Source: Desarmillaria ectypa
Lineage: Eukaryota > Basidiomycota > Agaricomycetes > Agaricales > Physalacriaceae
Length of the DNA stretch: 64,000 bases
NCBI GenBank assembly: GCA_030407005.1
Contig: JAUDYN010000001.1
Span: 2,108,001-2,172,000 of the forward strand
Reading direction: 5' to 3'
Under the pieces are notes generated by a model that was given only the letters and a program-made list of their open reading frames with translations, was not told where the DNA came from and did not search any database. A program made the position numbers and the translations under genes. Of the stretch, positions 1-11,376 are shown one piece after another. Numbering within the stretch: position 1 is the stretch's first letter; the number at the start of each line of letters is the position of its first letter.

Positions 1-240
1 TATGGGAGAGAAAGCTGCGGAAGGTGGAAGTTCCGAATTGAAGGAAGACTAGGGGGGGTCCCTACGAATACTTACCATCGTAGGCTTGGGTCGAGTGAGC
101 GGTTCATAGGCTAATTGTTGATTTCTGCGCACACGGGCGTCCATACGAAAGTAACCGGAGCCGTATTGATTCGGGTGCCTCGGCCGCGAACGATCGATGT
201 CTTTTTTCACTTTCCGTTCTTCCCCCTGACGAACCGCATG
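1..240 (-). CDS. 3'-truncated exon(s) of an unknown protein at the left edge
   Basis: I do not recognise this protein. Reading leftwards, an open exon of 165 nt (240 to 76) encodes a basic segment containing RHPNQYGSGYFRMDARVRR and LAYEPLTRPKPTM. It ends in a consensus GTAAGT donor at 75-70. A matching acceptor (CCGCAG, ending at 15) leads into a last partial exon at 14-1, so the gene continues beyond the window. The frame stays open upstream to about 363, and GTATGT...CCGCAG signals there suggest a further small intron before 240. The support is splice-site quality and protein-like composition only. Function and true start are unknown. Confidence 0.4.
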
Positions 241-363
241 CTGCGGTAGTGGATGCAAGTGCTTAAAGTTATCATTTGGACATACCATTGGTTCGCGGAT
301 ACGGAGCTCCGGTGGTTGACTATGTGCACATGAGGAAGGAAAGGAGAAGACACACCCTGCCAT

Positions 364-2025
364 TCATTCTGCCCTGACTTCGACTGCTCAGTTTTCAAGA
401 CGAATTTTCGTACTTGAACTTTACTTCTCCTGCCTAATCAGGAACCAAACGGAAGGGTCCTCGGAAGGTAAATCCGTTTTGCGACGTTGTCCTGTGCTTG
501 GTCATGAGGACCCCGAAGCCAGGTGGACGGTAATAGTGGGGCGTCTGGTGAAGGAGGGCGAAGGAGAGCGGAACTGCCGGAAGATGGGGGGAGAAATAAG
601 GTAGAAAGTAAATCAATGCATAGATATGAAGGTCTTTATATACCGTATGATAAGGGATATCGATAAGGAGCTGTGCGTTCTTATACAGATAACCCATGAT
701 AACAATACTGGCGTCAAGGCAATATCATCTTAGATTCGCAAGGCGGGACCGGTGCGTCTATGGCCTATATAGCGCATTTATTAAGAGATCACCTCCAATA
801 TTGACACCGCTCCCATGGGGTGAAATGCACATGGCTCGTGAATTATGGCACCGTTGACATACATGAGTGCCACAATACTTGGTAGTAATGTCAGTTTGTA
901 TATGGTTTTGAATAGATACCACTCACGACAATCCACAAGAAAGGAACCCCTTATACCTAATGAAAAGTGTAAAGAAGGGTCTGAGCGACTACCGCGGTTA
1001 GTATCAAGGGTCTAGGGCTGAGCTAACGCTTTTGGAAGGAATAAATATGTCCCAGAATTACAGATGATGGAGAATTGGTAGAACAAGTAAATGCTGGAGA
1101 CACAGCCCAGAGAACTTTTTGACTTGTAGAAACAGAGAAGCGTTAAACCGTATGTGAGAACGAAGCATTGAATTATGAATGCTCAAAGGACGAATGATGG
1201 CGGCCTGATAAGAAATGGGAATAGAGAACCTGTTGATAGGAACGTACGTATACCGGGGGATAGAAGGGCTGCAGGCGCCCCAATCTGATAACATGACAGA
1301 GGGTGTAGTCACAGCGTAAAAGTGAGTGTGTGTGTCTTGGTGAGATCTTATACGTTAGATCTCGGACGCCTCCGAGATGATGGCTGTAAAGAGGAACAAA
1401 TTGCAGAAAGAACGCTCGGAGCTTGCATCAAGAAATGATAGCAGCTTGTTGCTTTGTTGCTTTATGGTTCACTTGATTCGATTCCACGAATTTCTTATAT
1501 GTATCCAAGGCCTGCAAGGTGTCAGAGACAATGTCATGTTGAAACATCACTGCAAAGGAAATAATTTTTAAGAGGAAAGCCTAGATGTGCCTGAGGCGGA
1601 AGCGGATATAAAAGTTACGTTTCTTCTGAAAATCATGTTGAGGGAATATGATAGGAAACCTGCTATAATTGGATGAGTTTTCGGCTCAAAGATCGGGACA
1701 AAGCATATCAATTTGCGAGACCGGATCGGAAACTGACTGAAAGCGGAATATGATAATCGAGGTGTCCCGGGTCCGCATACTACGGACCGCTGTGTGTAAA
1801 CAGTGGTATAGTCAGTCACCAGCTATTTCCAGTCGAGGCTATTTGGAGTTGCTCTTTTCCCTGGTTCCTCCTTGCCATCGTTGACGAAGCCGCTCCTTCA
1901 CTCGTCGCCGTCGCCGTCAACACCGTCGAGGTCGCTATCTCCGGTGCTGTCTCTGCTTGGTATCTATTACGTCCGTACGTCCGAACGTCACTTTGGCCTC
2001 GGCCGCTACCGTTCTGGTTGGTTTC
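364..2025. other. Upstream intergenic region of areA
   Basis: About 1.6 kb with no gene I can support; the open frames here are short and low in coding character. It holds a short GT-rich run near 1322-1338 and three WGATAR sites described separately. The stretch just before the areA reading frame is rich in GTCG/GCCG and lacks a plus-strand ATG, consistent with a 5' leader. Confidence 0.4.
1436..1756 (+). promoter_or_regulatory. Three WGATAR (GATA-factor) sites upstream of areA
   Basis: TGATAG at 1436-1441, TGATAG at 1650-1655 and TGATAA at 1751-1756 lie 270-590 bp upstream of the first in-frame ATG of the GATA-factor gene. Fungal AreA/NIT2 factors bind HGATAR sites and often control their own transcription. 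Autoregulation here is inferred from motif and position. A 6-mer is common by chance, so the evidence is modest. Confidence 0.3.
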
Positions 2026-5000
2026 ATGCTTTTCACTGTTCCTGACGGCACAGGCGCTCATTCTGCACAGGAACTAGCATCGACGGGACCATTGCTACCA
2101 CCGATGCGGGGCTTCATGGACACATCATTCTCCCGGTCATGGTCGCCGGCTAGTCGGCCTACTGTGAATACCTCCATATCCAACGGCCATCCTTCTCTAT
2201 CGACTTCATCCGAGAACAGTCCCCATCTTGGATCAATGCCGCCGTCAGCACAGTCGTCACCATGGGCACCTAATGCGCCTCTTGCGCAAACGCAGTCTTC
2301 CTCCCACTTCCTACTCTCTTCTAGTCCTCGCAATTCACTCTCATCTGAACAGAGCAACGCAGTTAATTCCTTACCACCAGAGTGGAGCAATATCTTTTCT
2401 GCTCCGCTCAATCCAGCGGTTTTTGCGACGCTGGCTGCGAACGGCGTCCTGGGCCCTGTGTCTCCGCCTCTTTCAGGCCATTCAGCAAGTTTGCCCACGA
2501 ACCCTTTCCATGCTAACTTTTCTCCGCCAAACTCTCGACCACGCCTCCCTAATATCAATGTTACGGGCCAGCCAAGCGCTACAGGTCAGTGGTCTGAGGC
2601 ATCTGTCTCTTATACTTCCTCCTCCAACATGTCTTCCCGACCGTCTCTCCCACGCTCGGCCTCTTCCTTGAGCAATGTCCCCGCTAAATCCAAAGCTTCT
2701 GCAAGCGTTGGTACATCTTCGAAACTATCGCGACCGACCGACAATATCCCCAGGCATCCCAACTTCAGCGATGAACGTCGTCGTGCGGCCGGTAGAAATG
2801 TTTTAGTTGACGCGATTCCTATAGGTCGTACAGATAGCGGTCCCGTATCCTCCAATTTTGACTCAGCGCTCAATGGTCGGTCTGGCGCACTTAATTCACC
2901 GCTGGATTACTCTGTAGGACTTGCATTCCCAGGTGAGCGTTCAAATACGAGACTTCCCCCCTCCCTATGGATGTCTCCGGCTTCCACTGCCCCAGTAACC
3001 TCTACGATGTATGATTCGCTAAATCGTCCCCCAATATTTGCTGCCATAGACGCTTCAATTTCAAGCCGGTCGGCATTCCCTCAGTCACCCATCTCATCCG
3101 CCTCTCCGTCTGACTCTAAATCCACCTTCTTCTCCGACATTCTGTCGGATGGGGTATTTGGACTACAGGGAACTTCGCAGGCCGCTAGCCCTTTCACTTC
3201 ACCCCCAATGTCCGGTTCACCGGATTTACTTCCTTCTAGCGTACTAGATCAAGATCCCGAGCAGCTGGCCAAAGACGACCCCCTCGCGACCCAAGTCTGG
3301 AAAATGTATGCGCGAACGAAGGCAACTTTACCTCATGCGCAGCGGATGGAAAACCTCACCTGGCGGATGATGGCGCTGGCCTTGAAGAAAAAGAAGGAAG
3401 AGGAAGACAGGGAGAAGCAGAGTCCTATATCGGTTAAGACTGAAGTGACATCTCCATCTGAGCTTGGACAACATGCGTCCTCGGATACTCCTTCTGGAGA
3501 GACTCTCCAGACCAAGGAGCCTGATGAGCGTGGGCGAAGAATAGATAAAGGAAAGGCCAAAGTTCGAGTGGTGGGCTTCGACGGAGCCAATCAAGATGGT
3601 GAAGACCAAGAGTGGGTTCCATTTTGTCTCTAGTTCCGAATCGTACTTTAATAAAGTTATTCAATTAGTGTCGTTTCTATGGACTGGAGATCAATAAGCC
3701 GATCCAGATCTCGGATATCCATGGATTGGCGACCAGCCAGTCGTTCACGTTCACGGCCACCTGAATCTGCGGACACGTTTGAAGGCATGATGATGGCACC
3801 ATTCGAATCTCGTTTTGCGTTTCCAATAATAGGTCATGGATCATTACCTGATTCGTTCAAGGTGCCCTCTTCAAAGCCCACAGGAGCATCAATGCTCTCG
3901 GCTACACGACGTAGTCCCCCCCAGAGGAGCACTGAACTTGCTTCTGTTTACGAAGAACATGCTGATGCAGATTCGCGGTATTTGAACAATCTTAACTTCA
4001 ATCACCCCATGTCTAGCTTTGATTCCCCCGCCTTTGGCCCTTCCTCCCTTCCATCCTTTGGTCTTCATGGTCTTCCCCGTCTCCCCTCTGGCAACTCTCC
4101 GGAGCCTTCTTTCCCTCGACATGTTCGCAAGACGAGCTTTGACCACACGGTGTCCAAAGACAACATCCTCTCCGGTTTGAAAGGCCGTCATCAAGTCAAT
4201 GGAAAGCCGCTCTCTCCAGACAGCTTAGCGGGCACGAAACGCCCTGCGGATGCGCCCCATGCCGAAAGCATGCTTCGCGCCGATCCTTCCGACGTCGAGG
4301 GAACTCTATTACCCAACTCCCACTCGCTAGCGCAGGAGGGCTCCGCAAACGACAATTTCGAAAGCTCTAGTCCGTTTCCTACCTCCTCATTTCATTTCTC
4401 ATTCCCACCCTATGACGGTATGTTCGATATCCCGGGTACCGGAGCTTCAGGGGATATCACTCCCATGCTCCCTTCTGCCGACGGAAGCAATATAGGTGAA
4501 GGTCAATACCATCGCTCCACAAGGTCTTCTATTAGTGGAGCGCCATTCCACCCCAGCTCTGTTACCTCTACGGGAGAAGGCCTGTCGACTTCGTCTGCTT
4601 TGGCTGACAAGTTTGGTCAGTTGAATGCGAATAATGACGATTCGACCCTGGACTATCAGCTAATGCGATTGGTGTACCCTTTGGACCAGTCGGGAGCTAT
4701 GTCTCAGAGTCCGTACACCCACGTGGATCCAACACAGATTCTTAATGTTGGCGATGGATATCCAGCGTTCCATGCCAGCCCTTCCAGTGATGGCTGGGGT
4801 GGCGGGGTTGGCTCCAGTTCGAACGCTTCCCCCGAGCCTTACAATGTGTCGAACGCATCCACACCGCCTTCAGCGGAGGGTGTTGCGGAGGGAATGCGAG
4901 GTACCGGCAGGAAGTACATCTCTCTGAAGGCAAGTGACCACCAGAGGAAGAAGTCATTGCCTAGCACTGTAACATCACCGAAGCTAGGATTGCGATCATC

Positions 5001-5620
5001 GACTAGCACCCCTGATCTTTCGGACAACCGAGATGGGGCTAATGGGAAAGGTGGAGATGGCGACACTCCGACGCTATGTACAAATTGCCAGACAACTAAT
5101 ACGCCATTATGGCGGAGGGACCCTGAAGGGCAACCGCTTTGTGCGTTCTTTCGCCATTCTTATGTTTTCCCTCTGACGTCCTAATGACTGTCTGTTTCCT
5201 AGGTAATGCCTGTGGCCTATTTTATGTAAGTTGCAGCGATCAATGTGGGCTCTGGCACTAACCTCCTCGCAGAAACTCCATGGTGTTGTACGACCGCTTT
5301 CGTTGAAGACGGATGTAATTAAGAAGAGGTACCTCTTCCATCGTCGTTTCCCAGCCAAAGTTTTCTCATTGGTCATAACAAGGAATCGAGCATCGGGCGC
5401 ACCTAGTAGTAGCTCCCGAAAAGGTTCAGGTCTGACGAAGATTGCATCTTCTACGACGCGACCGCGGTCATCTTCGAATGCGGCGACATCTGGAATGAGT
5501 GGGGCTTCACGGGTACCACCCAATCGAGCAAACTCGTCTGGAGGAAATTCGCTTGCAATGAAACGACAGCGACGGACTTCTACTAGCATGCAGACCTCGG
5601 CATCCCGTAAGGGAGACTAG
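2026..5620 (+). CDS. areA: AreA/NIT2-type GATA nitrogen regulator
   Basis: Transcription factor expected to activate nitrogen-catabolite genes when preferred nitrogen is scarce. Exons 2026-3611, 3669-5140, 5203-5225, 5273-5328 and 5383-5620 join in frame to 1124 aa. Residues near 420-460 carry the AreA N-terminal DUF1752 signature (VWKMYARTK...MENLTWRMMAL). Just after intron 1 sit the AreA-typical SRSRSRISMDWR repeats. The single zinc finger (CX2CX17CX2C, with WRRDPEGQPLCNACG) starts near residue 999 and is followed by a basic tail (HGVVRPLSLKTDVIKKR); three introns cut it. Most of the rest is Ser/Pro-rich and low-complexity, as usual in the family. No ATG lies earlier in the frame; 2104 (MRGFMDTSF) is an alternative start and a 5' leader intron is possible. 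Family assignment is firm; regulatory role follows from the family. Confidence 0.9.
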
Positions 5621-6051
5621 CGAGCATCAATTCTTCTTGCGCGTATATTTACTACTTTCCTTTCCATTGATTCCACTCTCTAAGATGTTTGTTTGAGAAT
5701 ACGCATGAATTAGTGCATGTTGGATTCTAGATGTACTAGTAGTATCTTGCATATATGTTACCATCTCATGCTGAATTACCTATATATGTATACACATGGG
5801 TATATAGATGTCATAAATGTTCGGAGCGAGGATATACAATTTCAAGATGAGTTCAATGTCCTTCAAAACCCTCAGTAATTATGATCAGCAGCGGCAACCA
5901 AGGTAACGGTGTGACGGCAGACGTCTGCACGGCAGTCACGTTCAAGTCGAAGTTGCAGCAGAGCACTCATATACCACAATCCTGACCAGCCTTCTCATCG
6001 TTGTCCACGCTGGCCTCCATTTTACATCAACATGCGGCGCCTTCGCGCACG
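5621..6051. other. Intergenic: areA 3' region and Arf-GEF leader
   Basis: 430 bp with AT-rich TATATAT stretches around 5780-5830, suiting a 3' UTR/terminator zone, followed by a C-rich tract leading to the next start. No coding signal seen. Confidence 0.4.
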
Positions 6052-9000
6052 ATGTCTCCCTCAACCGCGTTTTCAAATGGCCTGCAGCCAGTGGGCCCTG
6101 ATATGACGGCTTCCAGGGAGAAACGAGTGTCGCGTACTGACCTCGACTTTGAACAGGCGTTGCGCACAGAAGGCACTTTTATGCTCAAGGAAGGTCTTGA
6201 CGTCAATACTCTTGGTCTTGAAAGCCAGACTCCTGCAACCAGGACCTTTCATTCACCACGCCCACCTCCCAAGCCTACACAACCAGCGACGCCAACCATC
6301 GTACCACCTACGCCGTCTCCTGTGGCAGGACCGTCATCTTCTATCAGGGTCGTCAGCCCACCATCATCATCGTCGCTGTCGTCGGGTGACATTTTCTTCG
6401 ATAGCAACGACGTCGACCACCAAGTCAAGCGTCGCTCAATGTATCGATCACCAGGGACCTCGAGCAGCCCTGATTTGGCGACGCTACTGCGGAAGACCAA
6501 AGAGAAGGGTGGCAGCGCACCGGGTGTCCAGCACAAACTAGAGAAACGACGCGAATGCCATCCCCCTCTACCTGATCGGGGAGATAGTAGTCGTCAGCGC
6601 TCTTCGACTACCCTTCCTCCTGGTCAACCCTCACCAACAGCAAATTCTGTCAAGAAAAACAAACTACACCGTGCACCGCCGGCAGAGAGTAGTTCCATGG
6701 ATTGGATCATGGCCCAAATGGCGGGGGGTTCTTCGCCGAAAGTGAGTGATCCAAGACCTTCTACTTGCATATCTGAGCCTTTTCTGCAGCCGGCAAAGTC
6801 GTCTGTACGGGCTAAGACGAGCGCATTTTGGGGCAAGGTGCTGGGGGGCACAGGAACTGTAAGAGAACGATCTGTACGACGTTTCTTGGCATTAGCATTG
6901 TTTATTACTAACTACCCGGCTAGAAGACGGACGCCAGCTCGCCCAACGGTTCATCATCGCTGTTTCAATCCTCGACGCCTCCTCTGCCGCCGATACCGTC
7001 TGAGTACCAGCGCACAACGCCTGTGGGTTCCCCTATAGCGGACGTTTTCACATCATCATCTAAAGAGTCTACACCCGGACCGTCTCCATCCCCAACTTCT
7101 AAACCTCTGCCCCCTATTATGGGTCAGCCGACAGACCTCGATGACGATCAGTCTATGGTACTTATTGAACGAATGACTCAGACGCCATCGCCCGAAAAGA
7201 CTCAAAGTAAGGGAACAGCATTTAGCAAACGCCGAAGTATGAGTGTTGGTGATGTAGAGTTGAAGAGAACTGTAACGGCACTACCTGAAAAATCTCCCGT
7301 ACCCAAGACACCGGAAACAAAACGAGGTGCAGGCGCAGATGACCCTTCTTTCAACGGGATTTTGAATGATTTCAAAGGTGAACTTTCTCAGCTGGAATCC
7401 ACTTCTAATCCATTGGATCTTCGTGATCCATCAACTCCTGGCCGTAGGGCTGCATATTTGAGATCGAAGACTGACGGTCTCGTTTCTTCTGGTCGTTCAG
7501 AAACATCAACGCTCACTAAGCACGCTTCATTAACTACGCCCACGTTGACCCTCCAATTGGATGAACAGGAAGAAAGCAGATCGAATTCGTTGTCTCCATC
7601 TCCCATCGTTCCGCCACGCACATCTTCCCTACAAATGCCTGCTCGTTCAGGCATAGGTCCAACTTCATTCAACTCGCCGCGAGGACGTGGTCCGAGCCCG
7701 TTGCGAGGGACTCCTGGATCTCGAGGCTTGCGCGGTATGCATCGTTCAACGGCTTCGAGTTCTGAACCTTCCTTGATACCCGACGGAGATGGTACTCGCA
7801 TAAGTAAGCTACACGTGTTGCACCCTCCTTCGTAATTTGACTTGCAAGATACAGTTTCTCGCGCGCCAGCTAATTCACAACAAGACTTGACCGTCTATGA
7901 TCTCTCTCTTTCTCGCTACCCCTCTTCAAGCCACTCTCCTGCTCGGGGAGACGACCCGACCGATATTGAGAACAGAGCCAGGGATCTAGCCGCTCGGTGC
8001 TGGCATGAAGATGATGATTTCTTGGCCAAAGACAAAATCGCGGAATGGCTTGGTGGCATGTAAGTCGTCAATCTGCCTCGAAATAAAGTCAGAATGAGAT
8101 AACGAAATTGTCCAGCCGTCGGATCAATAAGCTTGCATTGCAAAATTACGTCGATTTCTTTAATTTTGCAGGTCTTCGCCTTGACGTCGCCTTCAGGTGC
8201 GTATATCACGTTTCAAAATTGCGTCATATTAATCATTGAGTAGACAATTTTGTTCAAAATTATATCTGAAGGGCGAAACACAGCAGGTTGATCGAATTCT
8301 AGAGGAATTTAGTAGGCGTTACTGGGATTGCAACCCGGGCGGAGTTTATGGAAGCGCCAGTACGTCACAAATTATATCATTGTGGCTATACTCTGCTAAA
8401 CTTCATCAAGATATTGTCCATGCCGTCTCTTATTCTTTGCTACTGCTGAATACTGATTTACATGTCGCCGATTTGACCACGCGCATGTCGAGGAACCAAT
8501 TTGTGCGAAATACTCTTACTGCAGTCCAAACACAATTGCAACCGAATACCACCGCTCAAGGGTCTTCCCCCGACTTGGTTAATGAAGATAGCAATCAAAG
8601 CATACGCGGGGCATCCTCCGAACATACCGATAAATATCGTTCCAAACGGAGTGACAGTATAACGAGCTGGAATAGCATATCCCGAGATACTGTGCTGTCG
8701 TCTCCTGCTTTTTCCGTCGCTAGTACGCAGGTAACCACGCCTGGGGAGTCGTCCAATGACATTAATGCGCAGGACGTCAAGCTTCCTATTCCTATTGCAA
8801 TGTATGGACGTGGCTGGGAAGCTGATATGGAATACTTGCTCAAGGTAGCGAGAGTATTTTTTATTTGACTGGAATTGGTTTACCAGAGGATTTTGCACAG
8901 GAAATGTATAACGCCATCAAGAACAATCAAATTTTGCAGCCACTTAGTGGTCGGTCTTCGATGTCATCTTTAAGCCCAGGACCTACGATGCTACGGAATC

Positions 9001-10610
9001 GTAGCTTGCGTGGCGGTCAATCTGATCGACTAGCGACCCTTAAACGGGGAAGCATACGTGGTTTACAGTCGATCTTAAACCACAATGGGGTCAGTCCATA
9101 CAGCAGTAACAGCAGCATTGATGGTCGTGTTAGCCCTTCACCTAGTTTTGCAACATCTGCTCATGAGGTGACCCTTTCCGCCGCTCCTCTTCGAATCGCT
9201 GTTGACAATTTTACAGGGGATGTATGGATCAAGCTCGTCCTTCTTACAGCCTACATTAGGGTTTGCTCACAACTTGTCGCATACTATCATCCGAGAGGCA
9301 AAAGAAGACGAGGACAGAAGTGTACACAGCGAACGTTCGGATTCCACGACTATCAGTATATCTGATGAGGAACTAGCCCTTCTTGGGGCGCCTTGGGCTA
9401 AAGAGGGCATGCTATGCCGAAAGCAATATTGGGAATCTACCGGAAAGCGGGCGAGGGATAAAAGCTGGCTAGACGTATTTGTCGTCATTCAACGGGGAGA
9501 GCTCAACATGTTTACGTTTGGCGAAAACGGACCGGCAGGGTCGGGAGTCTTTGGAGGAGGTAATTGGCTGGTGAGTTTTGGATTCACCTCGCCGCTTCGT
9601 GCTACTCACGTCCTATTGAAGGCTAGTGCCAATTCTGTTGGTAGCGTGCATCTCACACATTCTCTGGCTCACGCTCTTCCTCCTCCTGGATACAATCGAC
9701 ATCGACCATATTGTATGGTTTTAACGTTATCTGACGGTGGCGTGTACTTCTTCCAAGCAGGTACAGAAGAGCTAGTTAACGAATGGGTCTCTACGTGCAA
9801 TTATTGGGCTGCTCGGACGAGTAAGGAGCCACTTGCCGGAGGTGTTTCCAATATGGAGTATGGTTGGAACCGTGTGACAGATCCTATACACGGCCGATCT
9901 CATTCCGATACGGAGTCTACGAAAGATGACTCTATGAGCATTATGAGCGGTCGAAGCTCTCATAGCAGATTTGGCGGTTGGCGTGATGGAGCTTCTACAG
10001 TACGAGCTTCTCGTTCACCCTGGGCCGACCGCGTTTATATCAACGAGTGGAAACCGCCACTGCCACCAACCGTATCAAGTGAACACGACGAGGAGACGCA
10101 GATGGAGGCCTTGAAAAAGCATGTAGAATCCATGAAGAAGGACTTGAAAAAGCACAATGAGCTGAGAGAGCCTATGCTTGCTTTGGTGAGTGGTCTATGG
10201 CTGTACCGTTGATTGAATGCTTAGCGGCGTTTTTCCAGTATCAAGCGCGGTCAACGAATGTGGTCAAGGCACAGAGTAATTGGGAAAAGAAGTCCAAATA
10301 TTTACTGACAGAGATAGTGAAGTACGATTTGTATATCGATTCACTACAGGCCGCTATGTCTCTCAGGCTTAAAAAGAGGGGAGAGAAAGGTATGTCGATT
10401 TAGGCCACCTCGTTCGTGCAAAGGATCTCACATATGAACACAGCCTTAGAGCGAGCGTTAAATGGTGTAGAAGAGTCGGGTCCAAACAAATGGAAGGGGC
10501 TTGAAGGGATGAGGCAGGAGGATGACGAACCCAACACTCCTGGGCCTGAATATTTCACGTCAAAATCTCATTGCAGGGAAACGGCAGAAGGAGGAGTTGA
10601 CGACAACTGA
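6052..10610 (+). CDS. SYT1: Sec7-PH guanine nucleotide exchange factor for Arf (Syt1/EFA6-like)
   Basis: Predicted to load GTP on Arf GTPases in endosomal/Golgi or plasma-membrane traffic. Ten exons join in frame to 1360 aa: 6052-6858, 6924-7803, 7849-8059, 8116-8196, 8244-8844, 8901-9167, 9217-9570, 9622-10185, 10239-10389, 10444-10610. The first ~600 residues are Ser/Pro-rich and disordered. The Sec7 domain (about 600-790) keeps the catalytic Glu in GETQQVDRILEEFSRRY and the SYSLLLLNTDLH motif. A PH domain (about 1010-1140) contains WLDVFVVIQRGELNMF and ends in NEWVSTCNYWAAR, followed by a helical tail (QSNWEKKSKYLLTEIVKY). Intron 7 (51 bp) is stop-free and in frame, so retention would add 17 residues. 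The last few codons are less certain. The order Sec7 then PH matches fungal Syt1 and animal EFA6/PSD. Confidence 0.88.
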
Positions 10611-11376
10611 TGGTTAAGATTTGCTTTATGTATGCGCGTACCTTTTGTGTTTTGATTTCTTCATTGCTACCTATACCGTACTGATACCATCTGGATATAC
10701 ATCTGTTTCCTTTTTGCGGGTTTTATTTGTTGTAATTTTTGTTAATTATTTGATAGTTTTACAGGCAAAATTATGTACCGATGTCTGGACAGCTATTGGT
10801 AGATGGTTAATGAGAAAATGCCTCTTATCGGCAAAGGATTGCACGGTTGAAGTCATTTAGTAGGTGCCGCGAGGTAGAACCCGGGAGAGATCTGGGCCAG
10901 AAGAAAGACCCAGTACATACATTTAATATGTACATACTCCCATGAGGCTTTCATCTAGGCTCTGGTACGACATTGTGAGGCCTTGAAAAAAGAGTGGAAC
11001 TCGCTGAACTTTACAGATGGACTTGACGGTTGCAACTTCGGGAGACAGATGAGGCATAACTATTTCCACGTAAGCTGAAGAATGTGCAATCGATGTCAAT
11101 GCTGATTCTCAGTGTCCTTGTTATACTGGAGCAACATAGGTGAGATGCATGTATTATTTCTGGTGTCATGGTATTTTTCTGAGGAACGTGGGAGATTTGT
11201 GTTGCTTATTATATATTTGGCAGAAATTAATTGACAAAATAAATAGCGGCAAGATGTCCTGAATCCATATTGAGCAGTTTCCGGCCGAAATGCTCGTGTC
11301 CCACCTCTTCCCTCTTCCCCTCTTTCCTTGACTTTCCTCCTTGTCTTCAATCTGGTGCACCATTGACAAAGGCGCC
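10611..11376. other. Intergenic between Arf-GEF and OSBP genes
   Basis: About 770 bp, AT-rich just after the Arf-GEF stop (10621-10760) and again around 11190-11260, where a TATATATTT tract occurs. I see no gene. The pyrimidine-rich stretch 11300-11370 fits a leader for the next gene. Confidence 0.4.

Noticed and set aside
3631..3678. Stop codon at 3631 as end of a separate 5' gene before the GATA-factor exon
   Set aside because: A 57-bp GTGGGT...TTAG intron (3612-3668) removes the stop and joins DUF1752 to the zinc-finger half in frame, as in AreA.
9202..9216. Apparent frameshift in the Arf-GEF near 9170-9216
   Set aside because: A 49-bp GTGACC...TTACAG intron explains the frame change with a family-consistent join.
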